Shown: positions 1-8,811 of the stretch, in pieces
Layout of the letters: every line of letters starts with the position of its first letter
How positions within the stretch are numbered: position 1 is the stretch's first letter
DNA from: JANNBN01 sp031430595
GTDB lineage: Bacteria; Actinomycetota; Acidimicrobiia; Acidimicrobiales; JANYDT01
DNA length: 64,000 bases
Direction: 5' to 3'
Assembly (NCBI GenBank): GCA_031430595.1
Contig: JANPBU010000035.1
Coordinates: 496,001-560,000, forward strand
Translations under genes and position numbers: made by a program
The notes under the pieces: generated by a model
What the model was told of the DNA's origin: nothing
The model's input: only the letters and a program-made list of their open reading frames with translations
Database searches by the model: none

Positions 1-932
1 CACCAACCGACCCTCGCTGGAAGGAACGCGTTCCACGAGATCGCGGCGTCGGATGGGACTTTGACGATGTGCGAGATCACTATACGCGCATACTATTTGG
101 TGTCGACCCATTAGACGCAAGGTACACCAGCCCTGACTGGTATCTCACACTTGCTCGCGCTACCAGCGCTGAACTCATGAAACGAACCTTCGCCGAGTGG
201 AGGCGTGGCTCGTCAAGTTGCACCGGTGCACTCGTCTGGTTCCTCAATGACCTGTGGGCTGGTGCCGGTTGGGGTGTTATTGACTCGACCGGTGAACCAA
301 AAGCAGCGCTTCACGGAATGGCTCAGGCCTTGACCCCCGTTGCGCTTTTGGCAGTCGACGAAGGTTTAAATGGGCTTGATTTTTGGGTCTGCAATGACCT
401 TCCGGTCGCCCTCGAAGCCACCCTCTCGCTAACGGCGTTGCAAGACGGCCGAAGTGTTGTGATGTCTAGCCAACTAAGTGTCGAGGTTCCGGCGAATGCA
501 CACCTATTGGTAAGAACCGATTCAGTGTTCGGCCAATTCACTGATGCTACGCGTGCCTACCGATTCGGGGCACCGAGTTTTGATGTTGTGGTCGGCCATC
601 TGTCACGACCCGACGGCTCTTCACTCGCCGCGGCTTCCTACGTTTGCGGTACTCCACTTGTTCAACTGCCCGACCTTGGGGTTCAGGTTAAGGGCCACTG
701 GATTGGGCCATCAACGCTTGAACTGGAAATAGCTTCTGAACGTTTCAGTCGTCTGGTTGACATCGAGATCGCTGGCGCACGAGTATGGCCGAACATGTTT
801 GATGTTTGCCCGGGTCGCAATGCCTTCATTACCGCCGAGTTTGGAACCGGTGTTGTGCCGAGCCACGGCTACGCAACCCCGGTCAATGCGCGATCACCGT
901 TTTCCTTTTCCATTCCTCGGCGGTTGCCATGA
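1..932 (+). CDS. GH2-family glycosidase (beta-mannosidase-like), 5' partial
   Basis: The reading frame is open from base 3, with no stop before 930-932, so this is the C-terminal ~309 residues of a gene that begins upstream of the window. The GTG at 69 is internal. The stretch with ALVWFLNDLWAGAGWGVID, followed by PKAALHGMAQALTPVAL, resembles the end of the catalytic barrel and the Ig-like tail of GH2 beta-mannosidases, which remove terminal beta-linked mannose. The catalytic acid and nucleophile must lie upstream and cannot be checked. The next gene starts 7 bp later on the same strand, which suggests co-transcription. Family-level call; substrate is inferred. Confidence 0.6.
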   Translation, partial: PTDPRWKERVPRDRGVGWDFDDVRDHYTRILFGVDPLDARYTSPDWYLTLARATSAELMKRTFAEWRRGSSSCTGALVWFLNDLWAGAGWGVIDSTGEPKAALHGMAQALTPVALLAVDEGLNGLDFWVCNDLPVALEATLSLTALQDGRSVVMSSQLSVEVPANAHLLVRTDSVFGQFTDATRAYRFGAPSFDVVVGHLSRPDGSSLAAASYVCGTPLVQLPDLGVQVKGHWIGPSTLELEIASERFSRLVDIEIAGARVWPNMFDVCPGRNAFITAEFGTGVVPSHGYATPVNARSPFSFSIPRRLP

Positions 933-939
933 AAACTAA

Positions 940-2772
940 ATGAACCTCGAAACTGGTGGAACCGTAACCACCGGGTGGATACCCCTTGGCGGAACCCACG
1001 CCGGGCAAAGTGCCTCGGTCACCGAGATTGTTCCGACCGTTGTAACTGGTTCCGTCGTCGTGATTTGTGAACCCTACGGAATGGAAGGTCTGTCCGCCGA
1101 TAATGCCCTCAACGCGTTGGCCAAGATGCTGGTTTCGAACGGCAATCCGGTCGTGCGGTTTCGGCCGCCAAACTTGGGTGACGCCTCAGATCTTGCACCT
1201 GAAGATTCGATCCTTGGCACATGGATCGCGAGTGTCAATGCAGCTATCGAGCTTGGAACTTCATTGGCTGGCGACCATGGGGTCTACCTTTTCGGCTTAC
1301 GTCTCGGTGCAACCCTCGCTGGCATCGTAAGCGAAACACGATCCGACATTTCGGGGCTTGTGTTGTGGGCACCCGTGAACGGTCGTCTGTTTCTGCGCGA
1401 ACAACGACTCATTCGGTCATCAGCGACCCGACATTCGGGTTCGCCTGACGCCGAAATTGGCTGCGTTGAAGCCGCTGGTTTCCGCATGTCTGCTGCTTCC
1501 ATTGCAGCACTCGAATCGCTCGACCTTGTCAACCTCACCCAATCTCCAGCGCCTCGAATGCTGGTCATCGACCGAGATGACGTTCCTTCGATTCGCCCCC
1601 TCGCTCAACATCTTGAATCGCTGCGGCGTAATGACAACACTGCAAGCTCGGTTACGACTGAACATTGGCCGGGATACTCGGGCCTGCGCCTCGATACCCC
1701 TGACGAAGGAAGTATTCCAACCGCAACCTTCGATTCAATTATCGAGTGGTTACACACTGCGGCACAAGATGGTGTCGCAGCATCAAGACAAGACCTCGCA
1801 ACACGGAAGCAACTTCAACCAAACCTTCTATTGAAGAATCGTGTAACGGAACGGGTCGCACGCATCGGGTGTGACAGCGAGCAGGTACTTCACGCCATCG
1901 TTACCGAGCCTCCGCCAGAATCAGCAGACCGCGCATTGCCGATCATGGTGATGCTTTCCACCGGCGGGAACCCCTGTAGCGGGGCAGGGCGGGTACACGC
2001 AGAACTGGCCCGCTGTTGGGCGATACAGGGCTTTACCTCGCTGCGCATCGACCGACGCGGTGTCGGAATTACTGCACTCGGGTCGCATCTTGCACCCAAC
2101 CGGCACGATGAGCACGCGTTTGATCGCTTAGGACCGTATGCCGATGAACACTTGATTGACCTGGTTGAGATCGAGAAGTTTGTGGGCTCAGAATTTGGCG
2201 GTCGACCGTACGTACTTATTGGAATCTGCTCTGGTGGGTATGCAGCTTTCCATTCGGTAAGGGTTGGGGTTCATCCCAAAGCTATCGTCAGTATCAATCA
2301 GATCATTTTCGATCCGCTTGAGTTTGCTACGGGTATCGAATCTCCAATATTCGCCATGAAGGCCCGCTACCAACTTACTAAGACACTCAAAAGCCCATCC
2401 GCGTGGGTACCAATTTTGCGAGGCGATGTTCCGATCAGACCAGCAGTACGCCGCCTAGTTAGTTATGCGCGCTTACGTCATGAAGCCAACCCACCGGATG
2501 GAAACAGATCAGCAAACCCTCTCGACGTCAACCATCAAATGCAGCAGATGGCCAACCTTGGGGTCAAACAGGTCTACCTCCTCGACGAAGCAGAAACTGG
2601 GTTGGCGTACCTACGGTTCCGTGCTGGAGCAACGACGAATGAATTGTCGGCCGCTGGGCTACTCCGTATCTCCACCATCTCTGGGGCCGGCCATACGTTT
2701 GGCACCGCAAACTCTCGGGCCTGGCTGGCGGAGGCTGCGCTCACTAAGCTGAGAGACCTAAGTGTGATTTAG
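940..2772 (+). CDS. Two-domain alpha/beta-hydrolase protein, N-terminal domain lacking the nucleophile
   Basis: 610 residues holding two alpha/beta-hydrolase-like halves. The C-terminal half (about 330-600) has the nucleophile elbow GICSGG with Ser431, and a late His585 in GAGHTFG, so it is probably active. The N-terminal half (about 35-280) has GLRLG at 119-123, with Arg121 where the serine should be, so it is probably inactive or structural. The layout recalls hydrolases associated with exopolysaccharide and exosortase loci. No signal peptide is seen, so it should be cytoplasmic. It follows the GH2 gene by 7 bp and overlaps the end of the opposing A-T-TE gene by 4 bp. Substrate unknown. Confidence 0.6.
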   Translation: MNLETGGTVTTGWIPLGGTHAGQSASVTEIVPTVVTGSVVVICEPYGMEGLSADNALNALAKMLVSNGNPVVRFRPPNLGDASDLAPEDSILGTWIASVNAAIELGTSLAGDHGVYLFGLRLGATLAGIVSETRSDISGLVLWAPVNGRLFLREQRLIRSSATRHSGSPDAEIGCVEAAGFRMSAASIAALESLDLVNLTQSPAPRMLVIDRDDVPSIRPLAQHLESLRRNDNTASSVTTEHWPGYSGLRLDTPDEGSIPTATFDSIIEWLHTAAQDGVAASRQDLATRKQLQPNLLLKNRVTERVARIGCDSEQVLHAIVTEPPPESADRALPIMVMLSTGGNPCSGAGRVHAELARCWAIQGFTSLRIDRRGVGITALGSHLAPNRHDEHAFDRLGPYADEHLIDLVEIEKFVGSEFGGRPYVLIGICSGGYAAFHSVRVGVHPKAIVSINQIIFDPLEFATGIESPIFAMKARYQLTKTLKSPSAWVPILRGDVPIRPAVRRLVSYARLRHEANPPDGNRSANPLDVNHQMQQMANLGVKQVYLLDEAETGLAYLRFRAGATTNELSAAGLLRISTISGAGHTFGTANSRAWLAEAALTKLRDLSVI

Positions 2773-5396
2773 ACATCGGGAAGCGCAACGACAAACGAGC
2801 GGATGTACTGCGAGAGTTCGATCGTACTGCCCTCTTTAAACAACTCATCATGCTTACCGTTTACCCATTTGACTGAAGTTGTAGACGGTGCGTCATACGC
2901 AACCGAGTAGTCCCGCCGACGAACCGGGTTCTCGGCAAAGGTTCGAATCAGTAGTGCAGGAGCACTGACCGACCCAGGTTTGGGGGAAGATTGAACCGCA
3001 CTTTCAATAATCGCAAACACATCGTTATAGCCAAGTCTCTTCAAAGCCGCGGCACCCTCGGCATCCCATTGCGCTCGCGACCGCCAGCCACTCATCGCCC
3101 CGGCGGCCCAGCTACGCACATTGAGGCCGTCGCGATGGATCGCATTATGTACGACGTTCGCGGCTTTTTCCAATAGTCCGTTAGGAAACGGGGCCGGTCG
3201 GAACGAATCTACAAAGATAAGCCCCTTTACTAAGCCGCCCCGACGCGCAAGACGCTGAGCAACGTGAACACTCAAGATACCTCCATCAGAGTAACCGCCA
3301 AGCAGGTATGGTCCATCGTCGAACGCCGCAATGGCTTCAGCGTACCGATCAGCCATTTCATCCAAGGATCGGTCGGGCTGTTGGTCTCCTTCAACCCCAA
3401 TTGCCTGTATACCTATGAGTTCTATTTCATCGGCCAAGGTCGCAGCCAACGATTGGAATCTAAGAACGTGCCCACCAGCACCGTGAATAAAGAACAGCCG
3501 TCGACGTTTGTGGGTCGCTAGCCCTTCGATTGAGTGAGAGAAGTGAACGATAGGGCTGTACTCACGAAGGCTTTGAGCTTCCAAATAGTGGAGCAGTTCG
3601 CTCGGTGACGATGCTTCGAGAAGTGCCGACAACGGCACCGAAATCTGGGTTCGGCGTGCGATGCGTTCAACAAGTTCAACGACGAGCAACGAGTGTCCAC
3701 CGCAATCGAAGAAGTTGCTTTCGGCTGTTATGACATGGCCCGCTCGTGTCGGAAGAACAATTCGAAAGTCTTCGACGAGGGCGGATAGCCCGTCGTCACT
3801 TTCTGTCGCTGCCGGGCGTACTCGTTCACCACCAAGAGATTCGCGAACTGCCACTCGATCAAGCTTTCCCGACGTTGTTTGAGGAATCGACTCAAAGAGA
3901 ACGATACTTCGAGGAACCATGATCGCTGGTAGTCGAGCTGCCAGGTGTTCTTTGAGACTCTCGACGAGTGCATCGTTTTTGATTCGAGTCAACGCACGGG
4001 GCGCAGTACCCTCCGAACTTCGAACCGACACGGCAGCGATGAGATCTTGGGCTTCTTCGGTAGCGGCCACATGACGACGGTCAAGCACAACAATCACATC
4101 TTGAACGTCAGAGTGAGCTTCGAGAATCGCTTCGACCTCACCCAACTCAATGCGATGGCCGCGTAGTTTGACCTGACCATCACAACGTCCACGAAACGCC
4201 ATCGTGCCATCTACGTTCAACGAAACAAGATCACCTGTTTTGTAAGACTGAAGTTCAACACTACCGAATGTACGCTTACCAAAAGAGATAGCGGTAAGTT
4301 CAGGGCGTTGCACGTATCCGCGACTTACGAATGGTCCGGCAAGAATCAGTTCACCAATTTCCCCAGCAGAAACCGCGTACCCGGCGCCGTCGACGATGAC
4401 CGATTGCACACCGGGTAAGGCCAACCCAAGCGGAACGATCGCTGCGTCGAGGCTTGCACGAGTTACCTCGTGGGTAAAAGCCCAAACGGTCGCCTCGGTT
4501 GGCCCATAGGCATTCGTGAGTCGTTGAACTCCTGCTTCAAGTAATTCAGAAGCGACCGAGGAAGGAAGCGCCTCGCCACCGATCACAAAATGTTCGACCC
4601 GGCAAAGCGACGCGCGATCGTTGGGATCGGCGAGCAACAACTTTGCCCGAGTGGGAGTACATTGAACATGGGTGATAGTATGCGTACAGATAAATGATCC
4701 AACATCGTCTGCCAACCCAACTGAACTGCGATTCGGTGGACTGATAGCTAAGGTGCCACCGGCATGGAGGGGCCAGAAAATTTCGGCTACCGACGCGTCA
4801 AACGAAAGAGCCGAAAGCCAGAGGCTCGTGTGCTTTTTCACACCCATGATCGTGTCCCACGCCATCAAGAGCGCATCGAGATTCGAATGATCAATCTCGA
4901 CGCCTTTAGGTGCTCCGGTGGTACCCGAAGTGAAAATGACGTAGGCCGAATCGGCCCCATCACCTTCCGGAAACACCAATGCATCGCTTGCCCCCGGTTG
5001 GGCAACGCAGAGGGCTGCAAACTCAACCGTTTGACAGGTTTCGTTCCACGAGACGGGCGCTGACGCCTCAGGAACAATTATCAGACCAACGTCGGCAACC
5101 TCAACAATCGTGCCGAGACGCGATGTTGGCTGGTCGGTATCGATTGGTACATATGCTGCCCTGCAAAGGTGAACCGCAAGGACGGCAACCACTGCATCCA
5201 CTGATCGAGGTATTGCGATTCCGACACGATCGCCGGTTGTCACACCGGTGGCCAATAGACCGTGCGCGACCGCGGTGACCCGACGTGTGAGGTCGGCATA
5301 CGTGACGTGTTGCTGGTCGTCAACGAGAGCAATTGAGTTGGGGCTCGTCAACGCGTGAGCGAATATCGATTCAACTACTCGCGACGGTTGTGGCAT
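2769..5396 (-). CDS. Free-standing NRPS-like synthetase, A-T-TE architecture
   Basis: 875 residues from ATG 5396. A longer frame from 5525 exists, but it would overlap the acyltransferase gene and adds 43 residues unlike an A domain. Adenylation domain about 1-515: core A3 IFTSGTTGAPKG (154-165), A4 Asp200 in SFDASV, A5 NAYGPTE (295-301), A7 YKTGDL, A8 RGHRIELGE, A10 Lys511. Carrier domain: GGHS with Ser569 as the phosphopantetheine site. Thioesterase about 633-870: HGAGG, nucleophile Ser703 in GYSDG, and a late His in GKHDE. There is no condensation domain, so one activated acid is loaded and then released or transferred by the TE. Hand alignment to GrsA gives binding-pocket residues D,A,A,Q,I,G,A,V,W,K, which I cannot match to a known substrate. 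A phosphopantetheinyl transferase is not in the window. Confidence 0.85.
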   Translation of the reverse strand: MPQPSRVVESIFAHALTSPNSIALVDDQQHVTYADLTRRVTAVAHGLLATGVTTGDRVGIAIPRSVDAVVAVLAVHLCRAAYVPIDTDQPTSRLGTIVEVADVGLIIVPEASAPVSWNETCQTVEFAALCVAQPGASDALVFPEGDGADSAYVIFTSGTTGAPKGVEIDHSNLDALLMAWDTIMGVKKHTSLWLSALSFDASVAEIFWPLHAGGTLAISPPNRSSVGLADDVGSFICTHTITHVQCTPTRAKLLLADPNDRASLCRVEHFVIGGEALPSSVASELLEAGVQRLTNAYGPTEATVWAFTHEVTRASLDAAIVPLGLALPGVQSVIVDGAGYAVSAGEIGELILAGPFVSRGYVQRPELTAISFGKRTFGSVELQSYKTGDLVSLNVDGTMAFRGRCDGQVKLRGHRIELGEVEAILEAHSDVQDVIVVLDRRHVAATEEAQDLIAAVSVRSSEGTAPRALTRIKNDALVESLKEHLAARLPAIMVPRSIVLFESIPQTTSGKLDRVAVRESLGGERVRPAATESDDGLSALVEDFRIVLPTRAGHVITAESNFFDCGGHSLLVVELVERIARRTQISVPLSALLEASSPSELLHYLEAQSLREYSPIVHFSHSIEGLATHKRRRLFFIHGAGGHVLRFQSLAATLADEIELIGIQAIGVEGDQQPDRSLDEMADRYAEAIAAFDDGPYLLGGYSDGGILSVHVAQRLARRGGLVKGLIFVDSFRPAPFPNGLLEKAANVVHNAIHRDGLNVRSWAAGAMSGWRSRAQWDAEGAAALKRLGYNDVFAIIESAVQSSPKPGSVSAPALLIRTFAENPVRRRDYSVAYDAPSTTSVKWVNGKHDELFKEGSTIELSQYIRSFVVALPDV

Positions 5397-5461
5397 GCTC
5401 ACTTTGACTTCTCGACAGTTAGTTGAGGAACATTGAGTTCGCTGAAGATTAATCGCCCTGA

Positions 5462-6664
5462 CTAGGCGACGAGATAGCCAATACTGACGATCGCTGCGAG
5501 CACCTGGACCGCAACCAGCAACCAACCGCAGGTCATTTGAGGGCCCACGCGACGGAGTGGCTTTTCAACAAGTCGATGAAGAAGTTCGGTCGCAACAACG
5601 GTCGCGGCCACCTTCATGGCCAATCCCCCGACTCGGCCGAACGAATCAAATCTATATACGAGTGGAAAGTGAGTGAGATACAACACATAGCTACGTTCAC
5701 CGATCAGCAGTGCTGGCCGAGACCGAAGTAGGCGAGAGACGATGTCGTTTGAACCGGTGAGTACAACGCTGATGGCAACGATTGCCGCCAACATTATACT
5801 GAGCAAGTGAAAGCCACCCCGATAGAGCCACCTCGAATTGAAGTCTGCGAGAGCAAGTATCGGCAGCAATGCACCACCAAGCAGCACCCGCGTCACCGAC
5901 AACATCGGCATGCTCACATGCGACGTCGGGATCCGATGGGCTGGTCTTCGGGCCAGATTCCGGCGCTGAGACCAGACACCGAGTAACACCCCGAGAGCAA
6001 TCGGTGTGGCTCGTGCGAACGACGAGAAATACACCTGGTTAAACCCGTCAAGGTCAAACCTCATTGTCGCGAAAATGCCGACACTCAGCGCGACCAACAT
6101 CACGCTCAGCACAATCGCCATTCGTTCAGCGATGCGACGACCGAGCACCAACACAACCGGCAGAACGAGGTAGAACTGCTCTTCGATCGCCAGACTCCAG
6201 GTGTGAGTTAATGCCCCGGCACCTTGTTTCGTCGCTGTTGAGCGAACCCACCAATTCGCAAACCCCGAGAGGCTGGCGACGGCATTGTCTGTGGTGTAGC
6301 GCAAGTCGGGGCCCGGAAACAGTTTCGCCCCGGCCACGACTAAAGCGAGTATCACCACAAGTGACGGTACGAGTCGCCAGGTGCGACGAAGGTAAAAGTC
6401 CGAGAGCAGTTGTCGGCGACCAATTGGTGCCCCTGAGCTATCCACGGAAGAAATCTGAGCAAGTAGTGCTCGCGTGATCACCAGGCCGGAGATGACGAAA
6501 AATAGGTCAACACCAATGAACCCGCCCCGAACATGCAGGTCAAAGTGGTAAGCCACTACGAGTGCAATCGCTACCGCTCGAAGCCCGTCAAGTTCAACAA
6601 TCCGCCTCGACGACAGGGCGCGAGATTCGATCATTGCTTTTACTTCGACGTTATTGGCCATCAC
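5462..6664 (-). CDS. Membrane acyltransferase, acyltransferase-3 (OafA/YrhL) family
   Basis: 400 residues, multi-spanning. The family signature appears at about 20-60: ELDGLRAVAIALVVAYH, then GGFIGVDLFFVISG. The conserved His of the first helix and the FFVISG motif are present. These enzymes transfer acetyl or other acyl groups to extracytoplasmic sugars or lipids across the membrane. No C-terminal SGNH domain is present, so it is the short form. It lies 65 bp upstream of the A-T-TE gene on the same strand, which fits an operon modifying a glycan or lipid. Start could be either of two adjacent ATGs (6664 or 6661). The acceptor cannot be read from the sequence. Confidence 0.85.
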   Translation of the reverse strand: MMANNVEVKAMIESRALSSRRIVELDGLRAVAIALVVAYHFDLHVRGGFIGVDLFFVISGLVITRALLAQISSVDSSGAPIGRRQLLSDFYLRRTWRLVPSLVVILALVVAGAKLFPGPDLRYTTDNAVASLSGFANWWVRSTATKQGAGALTHTWSLAIEEQFYLVLPVVLVLGRRIAERMAIVLSVMLVALSVGIFATMRFDLDGFNQVYFSSFARATPIALGVLLGVWSQRRNLARRPAHRIPTSHVSMPMLSVTRVLLGGALLPILALADFNSRWLYRGGFHLLSIMLAAIVAISVVLTGSNDIVSRLLRSRPALLIGERSYVLYLTHFPLVYRFDSFGRVGGLAMKVAATVVATELLHRLVEKPLRRVGPQMTCGWLLVAVQVLAAIVSIGYLVA

Positions 6665-6703
6665 CTAAACCCCAACGCTTACCTGGGTAATACGACCGAT
6701 CGC

Positions 6704-7105
6704 TCAGTAAACCTCTACAGGGCAACTTGCGCCCACCAACTCCAAAGCCGGGTTGAGCGTGATGAAAGGAACCGCCAGACTCTCGGCCACAGCGATGCAC
6801 CATGCGTCGGATGGGTGACAGTCAAGTGTCGCAAGTCGCGGAATATCCCAGGGCCAAAGCGGGCGCAGTTCAACCCCCGATTCGCACACCAACATCGAAA
6901 GCCGGACGACCTCACTGGGCGACAGACCACCTGACGCGCCAAACTTTCTTAGTAGGCGATGAGCTCGAAGAAACTCACAAGCAGGAGCAACCAGCGTTGT
7001 TGCACCGGCGAGCCGGGCGTCGAGGGCTGCAGATTCAGTGGTGTTGGAAACGCCGACCGTGACCCGGTATGCGAGCACCCGAGCGTCAACAACCAATTCA
7101 CTCAC
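6704..7105 (-). CDS. vapC: PIN-domain toxin, VapC-like
   Basis: 133 residues with PIN-domain order: an early Asp in VVDARVLAY, Glu in APACEFLRAHRLLRK, and Asp in PSDAWCIAVAESLAVPFITLNP. VapC toxins are Mg-dependent ribonucleases, usually cutting tRNA or rRNA. The final acidic position of the usual TxD motif reads Asn here, which occurs in some members but weakens the active-site call. Its ATG overlaps the stop of the upstream ribbon-helix-helix gene (ATGA), the typical coupling of an antitoxin-toxin pair. RNA target unknown. Confidence 0.75.
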   Translation of the reverse strand: MSELVVDARVLAYRVTVGVSNTTESAALDARLAGATTLVAPACEFLRAHRLLRKFGASGGLSPSEVVRLSMLVCESGVELRPLWPWDIPRLATLDCHPSDAWCIAVAESLAVPFITLNPALELVGASCPVEVY

Positions 7106-7335
7106 TCGTCACCATTCATGACGCTGATGGCCTCATGTGCGCCGACTGCACCCCGAAACCCGGCGGAATGATGCGAAGCCGCAATGTGCTCTCGCCATTG
7201 GGAGAAAGACTTTGCACCAATGTGAGCGAGCAAGGCATTCGTAGCAAACGTATTGAGTGACTGTCCCTGAGTTTCGGCTGTTTCCGACACCAGTTGGTGG
7301 AGATCATCGGGGACCCGCAAAGTGATTTGACGCAT
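7102..7335 (-). CDS. vapB: Ribbon-helix-helix antitoxin, VapB-like
   Basis: 77 residues. The N-terminus MRQITLRVPDDLHQLV followed by SLNTFATNALLAHIG is a ribbon-helix-helix DNA-binding fold, as in CopG/HicB/VapB-type antitoxins. The C-terminal part would bind and neutralise the toxin. It overlaps the PIN-domain gene by 4 bp. Antitoxins of this kind usually repress their own promoter; direct repeats just upstream (7346-7364) are candidate operator sites. The exact antitoxin subfamily is not resolved. Confidence 0.75.
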   Translation of the reverse strand: MRQITLRVPDDLHQLVSETAETQGQSLNTFATNALLAHIGAKSFSQWREHIAASHHSAGFRGAVGAHEAISVMNGDE

Positions 7336-7345
7336 GACCGCACTT

Positions 7346-7364
7346 TAGCATCGTCGATAGCATC
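7346..7364 (-). promoter_or_regulatory. Candidate vapBC operator: TAGCATC direct repeats
   Basis: Two identical copies of TAGCATC on the plus strand (GATGCTA on the coding strand) start at 7346 and 7358, one helical turn plus about 1.5 bp apart, and end about 10 bp above the start codon of the antitoxin gene. The position fits an autoregulatory site and a very short or absent leader. Weak evidence: 7-bp repeats only. Confidence 0.35.
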
Positions 7365-7463
7365 ACATCTGCTGGCATCCTCGACTTGCTGCACCGGAAG
7401 ACGCCGAAGTCACAGCGCAGAATAGAAGACTCGGTTCTGGAGTCGAGCATGTTTGCGTTGCAC

Positions 7464-7743
7464 TCAGTCCAAGCCCAACACCGTCATGAGCGCCACGTCC
7501 ACGGCATGTAGCTCAGTGGCGCTCGGCCGCCCAGCGAACTGGCCCAACCGCTTCTCTGGATCGACAACGGTGAGCTGCTCGACCAGTAGAAGTTGGTGCG
7601 ACAACCCACATAGACAACGGCAGGTCGTCGGACTGGACGACCACGGCAAACCGGGTTCCGGCTTGCTCGTGCCCACGTACGTCTTTTGGCGCCCGAAGCC
7701 GGTACAGGTCACCCGCACGAATGCGGTCTATCTCTGCTGCCAA
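7464..7743 (-). pseudogene. Decayed MazF/PemK-type toxin gene
   Basis: The family can be read across two frames. Frame one gives IRAGDLYRLRAP, then EQAGTRFAVVVQSDDLPLSM and WVVAPTS, the N-terminal two thirds of MazF. The family's closing segment continues in another frame as LLLVEQLTVVDPEKRLGQFA, then a C-terminal helix ending ALMTVLGLD. At the switch (about 7585-7600) the residues normally linking VAPTS to the VEQ strand are missing, so a deletion of some tens of bases accompanies the frameshift. A TTG at 7743 directly after the antitoxin relic's stop could have been the start. Intact MazF is an endoribonuclease; this copy should be inactive. Confidence 0.75.
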
Positions 7744-7744
7744 T

Positions 7745-7888
7745 TCACGAGAGGCAGCCCCGGCGATGTGCCCGGTCGGCGTCAAGGATTGCTGCCCTGG
7801 CCGCCTCGGAGCGCGAAAAGCCATCGCTTTTAAGTGCGTCAAGTGCTCGCTCAACCTCGGGATCAGTTCGTATCGTAAGTGAATTCAT
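7745..7888 (-). pseudogene. Antitoxin remnant (ribbon-helix-helix), partner of the decayed MazF
   Basis: From ATG 7888 the frame reads MNSLTIRTDPEVERALDALK, then FSRSEAARAAILDADRAHRR, and stops after 47 codons. This is the DNA-binding half of a MazE9-like ribbon-helix-helix antitoxin; relatives carry a further toxin-binding tail, which is absent here. The stop lies immediately before the toxin relic. It may still bind DNA, but as a neutraliser it looks truncated. Confidence 0.6.
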
Positions 7889-7934
7889 GAGGCAAAACGT
7901 AACGCTTAACGCACCACGACGACTAGTTCGCTAC

Positions 7935-8810
7935 TCACTCGGACGGGCGGCGGCCGAGGGTCACTGGGGTGGACTGACGTCGCGTTCCTCCATCGGCCTG
8001 TGCAATCGTGATCGCCATTCCCTCGGCGAGTCCAAGGTCGGTCGAAGCCGGACGCCGATCAAGACAGATGGCTAATAGGCCGTACGAGTCGACAACTAAG
8101 CCGATTTCACCAGACTTCAGGTCGCCGAACGCCCTCGCTACCCGAGCCGTTCGTGTTGACGTGCCGAATCGAAGCGCAACCACGTCACCAAACTGTTCGA
8201 CTTCCGCCGGATCAATATTGATCTGGGCGTTTCCAAACCGGTCAACCCACAGCACTTCGCCCTGCAGTTCGCCGTCTTCATCGCGGCTCAAGGGAAGAAT
8301 GCCAGGAAGCAACGAATTTGGGTCGATCGCGTTACCGACCAAAGCCAGGTCAAGGCCCTCGCTGAGGCGTGCTGCGACCGGGGCAAAAATGTCGCGACCA
8401 GCAAACGTCGCGCCGGGTGCCGAAAGGTGAAGTTCAGTATTCGTGAGCTCGAAGGCCCGTACCGCACCGCCCGACATGGCTACGGCTGGGGCTAACAAGC
8501 CGTTATCGGGGCCAACGAACACAAGATGGCACGACTCATTCGACACCTCAACCGCGATGGCACGCCTCGCGGTTCCAACGCCCGGGTCAACAATGGCCAA
8601 CACAATTCCATCAGGAAGATATTGAACGGCGCGGGTCAGGGTTAACGACCCGGCCCGCACATCGTGAGCCACCACACCATGGCTGATATCGATCACCTGC
8701 GTGTTGGGCGCAAGTTGACGAATGACTCCTTTCACGACACCAACGAATTCGTCGACGAGCCCATAGTCGGTGAGAAATGAAATCGTCGATGGAACGGTCT
8801 GCGCTTCCAT
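7935..8810 (-). CDS. SAM hydrolase / SAM-dependent hydroxide adenosyltransferase (DUF62 family)
   Basis: About 291 residues. The start chosen is ATG 8810, one base after the proC stop; a longer frame to 8861 would run inside proC. Family motifs: FLTDYGLVDEFVGVVKG, IDISHGVVAHD, DPGVGTARRAIAVEV, GPDNGLL, and a C-terminal domain with GEVLWVDRFGNAQINI. The family attacks S-adenosylmethionine with water (or a halide in the fluorinase and chlorinase branch), giving adenosine and methionine. Halide-type enzymes need an extra loop that I do not see. Cytoplasmic. Tight linkage to proC suggests one transcript; the physiological reason is unclear. Confidence 0.85.
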   Translation of the reverse strand: MEAQTVPSTISFLTDYGLVDEFVGVVKGVIRQLAPNTQVIDISHGVVAHDVRAGSLTLTRAVQYLPDGIVLAIVDPGVGTARRAIAVEVSNESCHLVFVGPDNGLLAPAVAMSGGAVRAFELTNTELHLSAPGATFAGRDIFAPVAARLSEGLDLALVGNAIDPNSLLPGILPLSRDEDGELQGEVLWVDRFGNAQINIDPAEVEQFGDVVALRFGTSTRTARVARAFGDLKSGEIGLVVDSYGLLAICLDRRPASTDLGLAEGMAITIAQADGGTRRQSTPVTLGRRPSE

Positions 8811-8811
8811 G

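Noticed and set aside
69..932. GTG 69 as start of the first gene
   Set aside because: The frame is open to the window edge and the conserved fold continues upstream, so the gene is 5' partial.
5397..5525. Longer N-terminus of the A-T-TE protein
   Set aside because: It overlaps the acyltransferase gene and lacks adenylation-domain character; ATG 5396 fits better.
6064..6477. 137-codon frame opposite the acyltransferase gene
   Set aside because: Shadow of a membrane protein gene; arginine- and serine-rich with no domain.
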